From Maribacter thermophilus (lineage in GTDB: Bacteria > Bacteroidota > Bacteroidia > Flavobacteriales > Flavobacteriaceae): a stretch of DNA of 64,000 nt. Made by a program: the position numbers and the translations under genes. The notes beneath the pieces were generated by a model. That model saw nothing but the letters and a program-made list of their open reading frames with translations, was not told where the DNA came from and searched no databases. Positions 17,806 to 26,536 of the stretch are shown piece by piece; position 1 is the first letter of the stretch, and the number at the start of each line of letters is the position of its first letter. The stretch covers positions 3,778,002-3,842,001 of the forward strand of contig NZ_LDAS01000001.1 in the NCBI RefSeq assembly GCF_001020565.1, in the 5' to 3' direction.

Positions 17806-19558
17806 CTACTAGGTTACTTTTTGTAAGAGCAATACCGTCATCAATCAAATGGCCTACCTTAGGGTTGTCCAGTTTAATATTTTCTAGATGGTTTTTTATT
17901 TCTTCCGCAAATTGAATGTCGTTATTGGTTATGGCCAATTCATAAAGTTCAACAGGTAACAACCAGTCGTTAGGGTATTTTGATTTTACTTCTTTAAATA
18001 CCTTGTTTCGCGAAATGGTCGTGTTTTTTTTCTCTCTGTAGTCTCTTATTTGTTGGTAAAGACGAGATAACTCACTTTGCTCTGAGTTTTCTGGGGCGGT
18101 AATTGTTTTGGTGAGCTCGTGATCCATAAGGTCAAAGCTATTTAAATCGGCAGGACCGTTGAAAGCCGATACAATATGTTCTCCTATTGCCATATTGTAT
18201 AGTTCGTTGTTAGATTCGAACAACACTTTGTTGTTATGGGTTACTTTGCAATTTTCTAGGGTAATGAGCATAATCTTTCCTTGAAGATTTCTGGTTCCGG
18301 TAATTATTTTTCCGGTTACATTAACACCGCCTTCAAAGTTTAGGGAAACAGTATTTCCTTCATAAAGGTCATAGGCCTTTAAATCTCGTGGGCTCATATT
18401 TTCTATGGCGAGGTTAATTCCCTTTAGGCGTCCTAAAGGAGACCCAAAGCCAGATTTATGCTGGTTAATGTCTTGGCCTACTAATTCTTTTTCTCTGTAT
18501 GCCAAAGCAGATTTGCCATTTGTTTGAAAGTAAACGGGGCTGCCTTCATGTTCAATTACATATTCGAAATTTCCAGATATTTGAAGCCCTGTACTAAGTT
18601 CTATGGTTCCCAGGTCTTTTGAATCTATAAGTTTTTGAATACCTCTCAACCCTCCGGTACGAAGGGCCATAGTGTTGGCGAAATCTTCCAAAACTTGACT
18701 CAAAAATGCAAAGTCTGGGGTAACGAATAACTGTGGTTGCGGCTTGGTAATGTCGAATGGGGTTTTTGCCGCTTCTATGGAATAAGGAACTTTTTGTACG
18801 GCATCGGTCATGCACCAAGTGCTTTCCCCAATACTGGAGAGCAATCCTGCCCCATAAATTTTTGGGTCTTCCAAAGTGCCTATTAGGCCATATTCCACTG
18901 TCCACCAATGCAGGTTTCTGATCAAGGCCATTTCACTTGGTTCACCCATATTCTGCTGTAATTCTTCCACCTTTTTTTCTGCTTCGGTAATAACCTCGAC
19001 CGGGGTACCCTTTGCTTCTTTAATGATAGATAAATGTCTTACCGCTTGGTATAGTTCAAAATCTTTTGCATTGGAAACGGCTTTGCTGCCAATTTCCCCA
19101 AACCTTCTTAAATAAGCGGCATATTCAGGGTTGGCTATAATAGGTGCATGGCCGGCACCTTCATGAATAATATCGGGTGCGGGCGTATACTCAATATGTT
19201 CTAGTTGGCGTATATCGCCAGCAATGACCAGAACATTGTAAGCCTGGAATTCCATAAAAGCCGCCGGGGGTATAAAACCATCTACGGCCACGGCCGCCCA
19301 TCCCAAGTCTTTAAGAATTCGGTTCATACCGTACATGTTAGGTATTTCGTTTATTGAAATGCCTGTTTTAACCAATCCCTGAATATAGGAGTCGTGGGCA
19401 ACCCTACTTAAATAATCAACGTTTTTTCGCATTACATATCGCCATACCGCTTGATCGATAGCGGTATAATCCTCATAGTTTTGAGGTTTTATGTATTGTT
19501 TAAGATGCTTGGGAAGTTTATCTAGAATAGGATTGCTCTCGTAACTCATAATTTTCAT
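17792..19558 (-). CDS. Aromatic amino acid hydroxylase (phenylalanine 4-hydroxylase type) with long C-terminal extension
   Basis: 588 residues; typical bacterial phenylalanine hydroxylases have about 270-300. The catalytic domain occupies roughly residues 1-330: the iron-binding motif HEGAGH (two His, near 134 and 139) and the glutamate in WWTVEYGL (about 220) are intact, and there is no ACT regulatory domain before it. Residues from about 330 on are beta-rich (ISGNFEYVIEHEGSPVYFQT; VNVTGKIITG) and end in a helical part (NEL.. to LVASAK), with no family I recognise. It hydroxylates Phe (or Trp/Tyr) using tetrahydropterin. The ATG at residue 4 is an alternative start. It diverges from an Lrp/AsnC gene that may control it. 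Confidence 0.88.
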   Translation of the reverse strand: MKIMSYESNPILDKLPKHLKQYIKPQNYEDYTAIDQAVWRYVMRKNVDYLSRVAHDSYIQGLVKTGISINEIPNMYGMNRILKDLGWAAVAVDGFIPPAAFMEFQAYNVLVIAGDIRQLEHIEYTPAPDIIHEGAGHAPIIANPEYAAYLRRFGEIGSKAVSNAKDFELYQAVRHLSIIKEAKGTPVEVITEAEKKVEELQQNMGEPSEMALIRNLHWWTVEYGLIGTLEDPKIYGAGLLSSIGESTWCMTDAVQKVPYSIEAAKTPFDITKPQPQLFVTPDFAFLSQVLEDFANTMALRTGGLRGIQKLIDSKDLGTIELSTGLQISGNFEYVIEHEGSPVYFQTNGKSALAYREKELVGQDINQHKSGFGSPLGRLKGINLAIENMSPRDLKAYDLYEGNTVSLNFEGGVNVTGKIITGTRNLQGKIMLITLENCKVTHNNKVLFESNNELYNMAIGEHIVSAFNGPADLNSFDLMDHELTKTITAPENSEQSELSRLYQQIRDYREKKNTTISRNKVFKEVKSKYPNDWLLPVELYELAITNNDIQFAEEIKNHLENIKLDNPKVGHLIDDGIALTKSNLVASAK

Positions 19559-19715
19559 TCATTTAGAATTAAAAACTTATACTTAAATATAATATTTTTA
19601 GTTTAAATCCCTTAACATTGATGTATTAATAGTATTTTTTACTTATTTGTGTATATTTATTAGTAAATAAGTCTTATTTGATGTAGTTTTAGTATGGTTA
19701 AAAGGAAAAAATTTT

Positions 19716-20180
19716 ATGTACACCTTGGATGACATAGACAGGCAGATTTTGAAAATTCTGGAAGAAGATGCAAAAACAGGTGCAAAATCCATTGCGGGGC
19801 AGTTGGGTTTGACCAAGACCCCGGTTTACGAGCGTATTAAAAGAATGGAGGCTGAAGGGTTTATAAAAAATTATAAGGCGGTACTTGATACTAATAAAAT
19901 AGAACAGAGTATTACTGTTTTTAGTTTTGTTTCTTTAGATGCCCAGAAAGGAAGTTTAATGGATGAATTTTTAGATAATGTCTCTAAGTTCAATGAGGTT
20001 ACCGAATGTTATGTGGTTGGTGGAGAGTTCGATTTTCTATTAAAGGTGACCGTGAAGAACCTTGATGCGTATTACCATTTTGCCAAAACAAGAATTGCTT
20101 CATTGCCCAATATTGGGGCAGTAAAGAGTGCTTTTGTGTTAAATGAGGCTAAGAACAGTCAACATTTTCCGTTATTATAA
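19716..20180 (+). CDS. Lrp/AsnC-family transcriptional regulator
   Basis: 154 residues. N-terminal helix-turn-helix (DDIDRQILKILEEDAKTG... LGLTKTPVYERIKRME) and a C-terminal RAM/AsnC ligand-binding domain (VTECYVVGGEFDFLLKVTV). Such proteins bind amino acids and regulate amino acid metabolism genes. Divergent from the aromatic amino acid hydroxylase gene, with 157 AT-rich bases between, so control of that gene is the natural inference. A strong terminator follows directly. Confidence 0.93.
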   Translation: MYTLDDIDRQILKILEEDAKTGAKSIAGQLGLTKTPVYERIKRMEAEGFIKNYKAVLDTNKIEQSITVFSFVSLDAQKGSLMDEFLDNVSKFNEVTECYVVGGEFDFLLKVTVKNLDAYYHFAKTRIASLPNIGAVKSAFVLNEAKNSQHFPLL

Positions 20181-20182
20181 AA

Positions 20183-20214
20183 AAATCCGTTTGGTCAAGC
20201 GATCAAACGGATTT
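20183..20214 (+). terminator. Terminator of the Lrp/AsnC gene (bidirectional hairpin)
   Basis: A 14-bp stem AAATCCGTTTGGTC/GATCAAACGGATTT (one G-T pair) with loop AAGC begins three bases past the stop. The A-run on its left also makes it work for the minus-strand DUF4136 gene that ends at 20237. Confidence 0.8.
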
Positions 20215-20236
20215 CTGTATTATAATGGATATGCGC

Positions 20237-20812
20237 TTATTTTAAGGCCACCGCATTGGGTGGATATTGTTCCAATATTTGAGAAACAAATTCTTTAATA
20301 CGTTGTTCTTTCTTTTCTATATTATTGGTATTGGCCAAGGTGCCTTCGCCTTTTCCTTGCCATACCAGTTCTTTGCTTTTTGTATCAATAAGGTCTATAT
20401 AAAGCGACCCTTGAGTTCGGGTGCTTACGCTGTTGCCTCCCCAGCCCCAGCCCCAACCAGGACCCCAAGCATATGGATTGTAACCCCAGCCCCAGGCACC
20501 GCCCCAGCCAAAATTGTTATTATAGATATCAACTCTTTCCTGTTCCTTTGTAAAAATGCTGACCAATAGATCAGGGTTCTCTGACTTTACAAATCCCCTG
20601 GACTGCATTTCCGCCTCTATGGCCCTAAGAATACGTTTTTTATCCAAATCCGAAATTTGCGCTTTATCTATTCCTGTTTTATAGAATGCGTATGACTTAT
20701 ACCCGTTAAAGTCAGCTTGTTGGTCATAATCGGAAAGTACCTGTATGGAAGAACAGGAGCTGAGCATAAAAACGGCTAGCATTGGCAGGACCAGAAATTT
20801 AAAGTTTTTCAT
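20237..20812 (-). CDS. DUF4136 family lipoprotein
   Basis: 191 residues. Lipoprotein signal with lipobox LSSC near residue 19, then a DUF4136 domain (DFNGYKSYAFYKTG; LRAIEAEMQSRGF; LLVSIFTKEQE; LVWQGKGEGTL). A tryptophan/glycine-rich insert (FGWGGAWGWGYNPYAWG, about 100-128) is in the expected place for this family. It is a periplasm-facing lipoprotein of unknown function. Confidence 0.88.
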   Translation of the reverse strand: MKNFKFLVLPMLAVFMLSSCSSIQVLSDYDQQADFNGYKSYAFYKTGIDKAQISDLDKKRILRAIEAEMQSRGFVKSENPDLLVSIFTKEQERVDIYNNNFGWGGAWGWGYNPYAWGPGWGWGWGGNSVSTRTQGSLYIDLIDTKSKELVWQGKGEGTLANTNNIEKKEQRIKEFVSQILEQYPPNAVALK

Positions 20813-20881
20813 AATAATATTTTTACGTTAAAGAATTTTTCTCCAGTTAAAAAGTCTCAAAAATCATGCCGAACCCCTTTG

Positions 20882-21040
20882 TTATTGGCTATTGGTCTTT
20901 GGGTCGTAACCATAGGGGCAATGTTTGCAACCACTTTCGCAGCAGTATCCTCGTTTTAGGTGGTACTGTTCTGTGAAAACCCGGTATCCATCCTCTGACC
21001 AGTAAAAATCTCCTTCTTCAATAGGGAGTATGTTTCTCAT
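20882..21040 (-). CDS. Small cysteine-rich DUF5522-like protein
   Basis: 52 residues, ATG at 21038-21040, TAA at 20882-20884. The sequence holds LPIEEGDFYWSEDGYRVFT, then four cysteines in RGYCCESGCKHCPYGYDP. The CC..GC..CPYG pattern is that of DUF5522, a family I know mainly as small bacterial proteins likely to bind zinc or an iron-sulfur cluster. Function unknown. It lies just upstream of the DUF4136 gene on the same strand, with 69 bases between. Confidence 0.8.
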   Translation of the reverse strand: MRNILPIEEGDFYWSEDGYRVFTEQYHLKRGYCCESGCKHCPYGYDPKTNSQ

Positions 21041-21206
21041 TCCAATAATATGGGTTCTGTATGTTTCAATTGAGATTTATAATACTTAAAATTACTTTTT
21101 TATGTTGATAACCCAATAAAATATCCTTTTTAAGGCCAATGTTTAACGCTATTTTGACATATTTGATGCGTTTATCGGTTTTGTTGGCAATAAAATCCAG
21201 TATCTT

Positions 21207-21236
21207 TTTAACAGGTGTGTTTATCATTTATATTTG
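21207..21236 (+). promoter_or_regulatory. Promoter upstream of the HEKIH-motif protein gene
   Basis: TTT (21207-21209), exactly 19 bases, TATATTTG (21229-21236). This fits the Bacteroidota -33/-7 consensus and lies 24 bases before the ATG at 21261. Confidence 0.6.
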
Positions 21237-21260
21237 TAAAAGACTAGAATAGCGTTGTCT

Positions 21261-21596
21261 ATGATATTGGTGTTCAAACATTTTTTTTATAAAAACTATG
21301 TAGGGTTGTCTCTTTGGCCCTTCATTTTTATAAAAAACCATACCCTTAAGTTCGATAAAGAACTTATTAACCATGAAAAAATTCATTTAAGGCAACAGCA
21401 AGAATTACTCATAGTACCATTTTATATTCTGTATCTAACAGAATGGTTAATAAGGTCTGTTTTTTACTTGGATACGTATAAGGCATATCAAAACCTAAGT
21501 TTTGAGCAAGAGGCATATGCAAATGAACATTGTGATGATTATTTGGATAATCGAAGGCCTTTTAGCTTTATTAAATACTTTTGTATTCGTAAATAA
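21261..21596 (+). CDS. Small membrane-associated protein with an HEKIH motif
   Basis: 111 residues from the ATG at 21261; a TTG two codons earlier also lies in frame but is less likely. It has a possible membrane helix (YVGLSLWPFIFIKN), then NHEKIHLRQQQE at residues 40-50, an HExxH zinc-metalloprotease-like motif, and a second hydrophobic stretch (LLIVPFYILYLTEWLI). A later glutamate in FEQEAYANEH could be a third ligand. Many related short proteins in flavobacteria are unannotated. It is co-oriented with, and six bases upstream of, the deaminase-like gene. Function unknown. Confidence 0.7.
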   Translation: MILVFKHFFYKNYVGLSLWPFIFIKNHTLKFDKELINHEKIHLRQQQELLIVPFYILYLTEWLIRSVFYLDTYKAYQNLSFEQEAYANEHCDDYLDNRRPFSFIKYFCIRK

Positions 21597-21602
21597 ATCT
21601 GT

Positions 21603-22508
21603 TTGCAAAGCTATAATCAATTCCTAAACCTTTCCCTTTTAAAGGAAAAGCAGATAACCCTTGCCGTTAAAAGGGAAGATTTGTTGCATCCATACATTTC
21701 AGGAAACAAATACCGAAAATTAAAGTATAATTTAAAGGAAGCGATAATTCAAGGCCATGATACCTTGTTAACTTTTGGGGGTGCTTATTCCAACCATATT
21801 TCGGCAGCATCGGTAGCGGCCAAGAACAACGGCCTAAGGGCCATTGGAGTGATACGGGGAGAAGAGTTGGAGCAAAAGTGGCATAAGAACCCTACTTTGA
21901 AATTTGCCGCTGAAAACAATATGCAGTTTAAATTTATAAGTAGGGAGCTCTATCGCAATAAAACCGATAAGGAATTCTTGAAAGGATTAAGAAAAGAATT
22001 CGGTGAATTTTATTTAGTGCCGGAAGGAGGCACCAACCCTTTGGCAATAAAGGGTTGTGAGGAAATTTTAAATGAAAATGATGAAGAGTTTGATGTTGTA
22101 ACCGTTTGTGTAGGAACAGGTGGTACCATTTCAGGACTGAGCAATTCTTTAAAAAATGAGCAGAAGGTATTGGGCTTTTCGGCATTAAAGGGGGATTTTC
22201 TTAGTGCCGAGATAGAAAAAATGACACAAAGACCAAATTGGGATTTAATACACGAATATCATTTTGGAGGATATGGCAAGGTCAATGAAAAGTTGATCAC
22301 TTTTATAAATACTTTTAAAAGGGAAACAGAAATTCCGTTAGATCCCGTTTATACAGGAAAAATGATGTATGGGTTGTTGGATATGATTAAGAATGATAAT
22401 TTTGCTCCGAGAACAAAAATTTTGGCGGTACATACTGGTGGATTACAGGGGGTTATTGGTATGAATTCTGTATTGCAAAAGAAAAATTTACCTTTGTTGG
22501 ATATATGA
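21603..22508 (+). CDS. PLP-dependent ACC deaminase / D-cysteine desulfhydrase-like protein
   Basis: 301 residues starting at a TTG. The preceding gene's TAA is in the same frame two codons upstream, so no ATG is available; the next in-frame ATG (residue 110) would destroy the fold. The PLP lysine is in SGNKYRKLKYNL, followed by LTFGGAYSNHISA and the phosphate-binding loop VGTGGTISGL near 180. The family acts on D-cysteine or 1-aminocyclopropane-1-carboxylate; which one cannot be read. It is in the same operon as the glucosaminidase gene, overlapping by four bases. Confidence 0.88.
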   Translation: MQSYNQFLNLSLLKEKQITLAVKREDLLHPYISGNKYRKLKYNLKEAIIQGHDTLLTFGGAYSNHISAASVAAKNNGLRAIGVIRGEELEQKWHKNPTLKFAAENNMQFKFISRELYRNKTDKEFLKGLRKEFGEFYLVPEGGTNPLAIKGCEEILNENDEEFDVVTVCVGTGGTISGLSNSLKNEQKVLGFSALKGDFLSAEIEKMTQRPNWDLIHEYHFGGYGKVNEKLITFINTFKRETEIPLDPVYTGKMMYGLLDMIKNDNFAPRTKILAVHTGGLQGVIGMNSVLQKKNLPLLDI

Positions 22509-23353
22509 AAAATAAATTTTTAACACTTTTGGTACTGGCGGTAATAGCTGTAGGATGTAAATCTAAAAAGGCTTATTCAGATAATCTTCGTACCAAAAAT
22601 GTGCTTTCTGAACGCAGTAAGTCAAAATCCGGTCACCATAAACGAAGCAGTGGAGACAAGACGGGTGGTTCGCTGCCAGAGGATTCCGGTAAGTTTGTTC
22701 GCTTTAAGATAGAAACGGTTTCAGAATACATAGATACTTTCTCAGAAATAGCCCAACAAGAAATGGAGACCTATGGGATACCGGCAAGTATTACCCTGGC
22801 CCAAGGTTTGTTGGAGAGTGGTTACGGAAAAGGGGAATTGGCCATGAAGACCAATAACCATTTTGGTATTAAGTGCCATACCGGATGGGAAGGTGATTAT
22901 GACTTTCATGATGATGATGCCAAAGGGGAATGTTTTAGAAAATACAATCATCCTATGTATTCATTTAGGGATCATAGTTTGTTTCTGACAACAAGAAACA
23001 GGTATGCATTTTTGTTCGATTACAGGGTAACCGATTATAAAAAATGGGCCCATGGTTTGCGAAAGGCAGGTTATGCGACCGATAAAAAATACCCCCAAAA
23101 ATTGATTTATCTGATAGAAAAATATCAGCTGTACAAATATGATAAGGGAGGGGCCAAGATCGCTTATGAAAAAAGTGAAATAAAAAACACGGAAACCAAT
23201 GCCATTCATATAGTTAAAAAAGGAGATACCCTTTATTCTTTGTCGAAACGTTATTATGTTTCGGTAGATGAACTTATGCGCATGAACAATTTGAGGGATT
23301 CCGGACTTTCCGTTGGTCAAAAACTTTTGGTAAAGACCACTTCCGTAAACTAA
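22505..23353 (+). CDS. Lipoprotein N-acetylglucosaminidase with LysM domain
   Basis: 282 residues. Lipobox at VGCKSKK near residue 18, a basic linker, then a glucosaminidase domain (about 80-210) with ITLAQGLLESGYGKGELA and NNHFGIKCH typical of FlgJ/Bax-type enzymes, and one C-terminal LysM (HIVKKGDTLYSLSKRYYVSVDELMRMN). It cleaves the glycan strand of peptidoglycan in the periplasm; LysM binds glycan. It overlaps the deaminase-like gene and is followed seven bases later by hemL. Confidence 0.9.
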   Translation: MKNKFLTLLVLAVIAVGCKSKKAYSDNLRTKNVLSERSKSKSGHHKRSSGDKTGGSLPEDSGKFVRFKIETVSEYIDTFSEIAQQEMETYGIPASITLAQGLLESGYGKGELAMKTNNHFGIKCHTGWEGDYDFHDDDAKGECFRKYNHPMYSFRDHSLFLTTRNRYAFLFDYRVTDYKKWAHGLRKAGYATDKKYPQKLIYLIEKYQLYKYDKGGAKIAYEKSEIKNTETNAIHIVKKGDTLYSLSKRYYVSVDELMRMNNLRDSGLSVGQKLLVKTTSVN

Positions 23354-23360
23354 TATATAG

Positions 23361-24641
23361 ATGATTTATAAAAGAAGTAGTGCGTTGTTCGCCGACGCAA
23401 AAAAATATTTGCCGGGTGGGGTAAATTCACCCGTAAGGGCTTTTAAAGCGGTAGGGGGTGATCCAATTTTCGTAAAAGAGGCCAAAGGTGCCTATCTGTA
23501 CGACGAAGATGGTAATAAACTAATAGATTATATTGCCTCGTGGGGGCCATTGATCTTGGGTCATGCCTATGAACCTGTAATTTCGGCCATTATAGAAAAG
23601 GCTCAAAAAGGAACATCCTTTGGTATGCCCACCGAAATTGAGACCGATTTGGCAAAGTTGGCGGTTTCCATGGTGCCCAATATAGATAAGATCCGGTTTG
23701 TAAATAGTGGAACGGAAGCTTGTATGAGTGCCGTTAGATTGGCAAGGGGCTATACAGGAAAAGATAAGATCATAAAATTTGCAGGTTGCTATCATGGCCA
23801 CTCAGATTCTTTTTTGATACAGGCGGGTAGTGGTGCCGTTACTTTTGGAAGTCCGAATAGTCCTGGGGTTACCCAAGGTACCGCCAAAGATACCTTGTTG
23901 GCCGATTACAATAATTTAGAGAGTGTGGCCAAGTTGGTGTCGGCGAACGCAGGTGAGATTGCAGCTGTGATTATAGAGCCCATAGCTGGCAACATGGGGT
24001 GTGTTGTACCTACGGATGAGTTTATGCATGGTCTAAGGGAACTGTGTACAAAAAATGGCATTCTGCTCATTTTTGATGAGGTAATGACCGGTTTTAGACT
24101 GGGAAAAGGTGGGGCGCAAGAAGCTTTGGGAATCGATGCCGATATTGTGACTTTCGGTAAAGTAATTGGTGGTGGTTTACCCGTAGGGGCCTTTGCTGCA
24201 AAGGAAGATATTATGAGTTATTTAGCTCCAGACGGACCTGTTTACCAGGCGGGTACCTTAAGTGGAAATCCATTGGCAATGAGTGCGGGCCTGGCTATGT
24301 TGACAGAGTTGAACAACAAACCAGAAGTATTCGATAGTCTTCAGAAAAAAACAGAATACTTGCACCATGGTTTGTCGCAGGCTTTAGGTAAAAAGAATGT
24401 GCCCTATCAGATCAATCGTTTTGGTAGTATGATTTCTGTTCACTTTACAGATGAACCTGTTGTGGACTTTGCTTCATCGGCCAAAGGAAATAACGAGACC
24501 TTTAAAAATTACTTTCATGGTATGCTAGATCAAGGGGTGTATCTTCCACCTTCTGCTTTTGAAAGTTATTTCTTGAACGATGCACTTTCTTATCAAGATT
24601 TGGATGAGACCATAGAGGCGGTCGAAAAACTGGATCTGTAA
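23361..24641 (+). CDS. hemL: Glutamate-1-semialdehyde 2,1-aminomutase
   Basis: 426 residues, a class III PLP aminotransferase fold. Visible are [16 protein letters not shown] at the N-terminus, [10 protein letters not shown], the PLP lysine in [15 protein letters not shown], and [12 protein letters not shown]. It converts glutamate-1-semialdehyde to 5-aminolevulinate, the precursor of haem. It follows the LysM glucosaminidase gene and ends four bases before a convergent gene. Confidence 0.97.
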   Translation: MIYKRSSALFADAKKYLPGGVNSPVRAFKAVGGDPIFVKEAKGAYLYDEDGNKLIDYIASWGPLILGHAYEPVISAIIEKAQKGTSFGMPTEIETDLAKLAVSMVPNIDKIRFVNSGTEACMSAVRLARGYTGKDKIIKFAGCYHGHSDSFLIQAGSGAVTFGSPNSPGVTQGTAKDTLLADYNNLESVAKLVSANAGEIAAVIIEPIAGNMGCVVPTDEFMHGLRELCTKNGILLIFDEVMTGFRLGKGGAQEALGIDADIVTFGKVIGGGLPVGAFAAKEDIMSYLAPDGPVYQAGTLSGNPLAMSAGLAMLTELNNKPEVFDSLQKKTEYLHHGLSQALGKKNVPYQINRFGSMISVHFTDEPVVDFASSAKGNNETFKNYFHGMLDQGVYLPPSAFESYFLNDALSYQDLDETIEAVEKLDL

Positions 24642-24644
24642 ATA

Positions 24645-24881
24645 TTAATGCTCCGGAAGAGCGTTAAATTCATTTCTTTTGATTTGGAACCATTCTTGCA
24701 TGGCATTTGCCGACTGCATCATGGTTTTCATATCTTGCATTGCCTTAAGATGAGGGGTATCACCTTTTAAGAACATTTCAGAGGCGTGTTTTTTGCTGAG
24801 TTCTACCATTTCTTCAAAGCTGTTGGCGTGAAATTTCATCTCACAAGCCCCTCCTAATTGTTTGCAAGTCATTGTTTTCAT
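24645..24881 (-). CDS. DUF1059-like small protein
   Basis: 78 residues from the ATG at 24879-24881 (MKTMTCKQLGGACEMKF); the frame extends 12 codons further upstream but the family N-terminus begins at this ATG. TCKQLGGAC..KFHANSFEEMVELSKKHASEMF matches DUF1059, small proteins of unknown function with a conserved cysteine pair. The gene converges on hemL with three bases between stops. Confidence 0.78.
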   Translation of the reverse strand: MKTMTCKQLGGACEMKFHANSFEEMVELSKKHASEMFLKGDTPHLKAMQDMKTMMQSANAMQEWFQIKRNEFNALPEH

Positions 24882-24984
24882 GTCGGTGCAGTTTAACAGG
24901 TAGCTATTAAAGTACATCTTTTTTGTTTAAAATAGAAAGCGGATTGTTGAAAATGGGAAGACTTTGATACTTTTATTGAAGGGG

Positions 24985-25413
24985 CTAATTCAGTTGCATA
25001 TGCAATATGGGATAGGGTTTGCCAGTTGGGTCTGTGGCTGATCGACATATAGTTTTAAAACCAAAATGTTGATAGAACCTTACTGCGTTTTCGTTTTGTT
25101 CGTTTACATCTACTCTCTTGATATCGAATTTTTCGATAGCATATGTTAGTAAAGCTTTTCCGATTCCTTGACCTATATGGTCAGGATGTACAAACAACAT
25201 TTCTAAATTATTTTCCGCAACCCCGAAAAAACCGATTATTTTATTTTCATGGTCCTTAAAACATCTAAGCTCAACGGCATCTAGGTATTGTTCTAAGATC
25301 AAAGGTTTAAAATATAGAATATCTTCTTCTTTTAAAAAATGGTGTGTAGCCCTTACCGAGGATTCCCATAAATCTACAACTTCTTGGTATTGGTCATTGG
25401 TGATGGGGTGCAT
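24985..25413 (-). CDS. GNAT-family N-acetyltransferase
   Basis: 142 residues, a complete GNAT fold: the acetyl-CoA-binding motif A is LEMLFVHPDHIGQGIGKALLTYAI (about 75-97), followed by VNEQNENAVRFYQHFGF. The substrate is unknown; related small GNATs act on amino groups of small molecules or proteins. Upstream is a 169-base gap containing the terminator of the next gene. Confidence 0.9.
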   Translation of the reverse strand: MHPITNDQYQEVVDLWESSVRATHHFLKEEDILYFKPLILEQYLDAVELRCFKDHENKIIGFFGVAENNLEMLFVHPDHIGQGIGKALLTYAIEKFDIKRVDVNEQNENAVRFYQHFGFKTICRSATDPTGKPYPILHMQLN

Positions 25414-25522
25414 AGAAACAAATAGGGTCTTAATTATGATAAATGTTACTGTAAGAATGGCAAGTTATGTAAAATAATGAATGAAAATATTTTGTTTTTA
25501 AGGTATGATAAAATATTTAAGC

Positions 25523-25558
25523 AAAAAAAAGACCCCGCTTTTATTGCAGGGCCTTTTT
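25523..25558 (-). terminator. Terminator of the Spy-like secreted protein gene
   Basis: Stem GGCCCTGC/GCGGGGTC read on the minus strand, with two wobble pairs, followed by a run of eight T. It is 25 bases past the stop at 25583. Confidence 0.75.
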
Positions 25559-25582
25559 AAAACAATCACTAAACAATTAATA

Positions 25583-26023
25583 TTATCTTCTAGCTTCTTT
25601 ACCTCGCTTCTTTTTTCCCTTATTGTCCATACTTCTCTTTTTTTGCATTTTTTCCCACTTGGCATATTGTTCGTCCGACAAGATGGATTTTATGGCTTTT
25701 TTGTGCGCGATTTGTTTGTCTAGACGCTCGTTTTGCATGGCATACTTTTCATCTGCGGTCAATTTTTCGTCATTTTCCCTCTTTGTTTTGCGTTCTTCCA
25801 TCTTGGCTTTTCTTTCTTCAGCATCTTTGGTCAATAATGTTTTCATTTTTGACTGTTGTGCGTCTGTTAGATCCAGTGCTAAAGTCATTCTTTTTGTTTG
25901 AAGGGTAGCCATTTGTTCAGGAGATAGGTCTTTCATAGATCCTCTACCTTCTCTCATGTCATGTCTTTGTGCCATTGCCGTCATACCTGTTAATAAAACG
26001 GCTATCATTACTAATTTTTTCAT
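25583..26023 (-). CDS. Secreted Spy/CpxP-like (DUF4890-type) charged protein
   Basis: 146 residues. Signal peptide MKKLVMIAVLLTGMTAMAQ, then an entirely helical, strongly charged domain rich in K, E, R and M (LSPEQMATLQTKRMTLALDLTDAQQSKM; LSDEQYAKWEKMQKKR). The LTxxQ-type repeats (LTDAQQ, LSPEQM, LSDEQ) suggest the Spy/CpxP periplasmic chaperone-like family. It is flanked by terminators on both sides, so it is a monocistronic unit. Confidence 0.82.
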   Translation of the reverse strand: MKKLVMIAVLLTGMTAMAQRHDMREGRGSMKDLSPEQMATLQTKRMTLALDLTDAQQSKMKTLLTKDAEERKAKMEERKTKRENDEKLTADEKYAMQNERLDKQIAHKKAIKSILSDEQYAKWEKMQKKRSMDNKGKKKRGKEARR

Positions 26024-26139
26024 CGATATAATTTTTATGGGTTTTGTAAATAGGACGGTCTATTTGAAGAAAGGTTTAAAGACAGTGTTTCTTTTAGTAA
26101 TAATTTAACTGTTTGGGTAACATGGTAAAAACAAAAAAA

Positions 26140-26165
26140 AGCATGGCGGTAGGCCATGCTTTTTT
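26140..26165. terminator. Bidirectional terminator
   Basis: Perfect 8-bp stem AGCATGGC/GCCATGCT with a 5-base loop, an A-run on the left and a T-run on the right. It lies between the Spy-like gene and the small gene at 26185. On the minus strand it ends the small gene's transcript. Confidence 0.75.
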
Positions 26166-26184
26166 GTAGACTTGTGTAGGATAT

Positions 26185-26364
26185 CTATTGTACCTCTTCG
26201 GTAGTTAAATTCTCTGTAAAAGGTTGTATTACAATATCGGCTTGAGCCACTTCTTTGCTCTTTTGGGGCTCTTCTTTTTTAGAGCTATCGGTTTCTAAAT
26301 GATAAGTGACCGCTGCTATCATAAAGCAGCCGAGGTAAATAAGGCTTTTTATTTTGTTATTCAT
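26185..26364 (-). CDS. Small membrane-anchored peptide of unknown function
   Basis: 59 residues, ATG at 26362-26364 and TAG at 26185-26187. A short basic start (MNNKIKS) and a hydrophobic helix (LIYLGCFMIAAVTYHL) are followed by a charged, probably disordered tail (DSSKKEEPQKSKEVAQ). It is bracketed by two hairpin terminators, so it has its own transcript, which supports its being real. I recognise no family. Confidence 0.6.
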   Translation of the reverse strand: MNNKIKSLIYLGCFMIAAVTYHLETDSSKKEEPQKSKEVAQADIVIQPFTENLTTEEVQ

Positions 26365-26419
26365 GGTTGTTGGGGGTTTTTGTTTGATTCTAAGCTATGA
26401 AAAGATATTATATAAAAAA

Positions 26420-26447
26420 AGCCCATTGTTGTAAAATGGGCTCTTTT
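26420..26447 (-). terminator. Terminator of the metalloprotease gene
   Basis: Perfect 8-bp stem AGCCCATT/AATGGGCT with a 7-base loop; on the minus strand it is followed by seven T. It lies about 90 bases past the metalloprotease stop and upstream of the small gene. A short T-run exists on the plus strand too. Confidence 0.7.
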
Positions 26448-26536
26448 TGATGGCAAAATACCATAAAATGTGGTGTACAAATTTCAGGTATTTGCTTTTA
26501 GGTTGTTTTTTATATCTACTTTACAAACATAGAGTG

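Noticed and set aside
18594..18908. 104-residue minus-strand frame within the hydroxylase region
   Set aside because: It overlaps the catalytic domain of the hydroxylase gene on the same strand in another frame; the hydroxylase has all its active-site residues.
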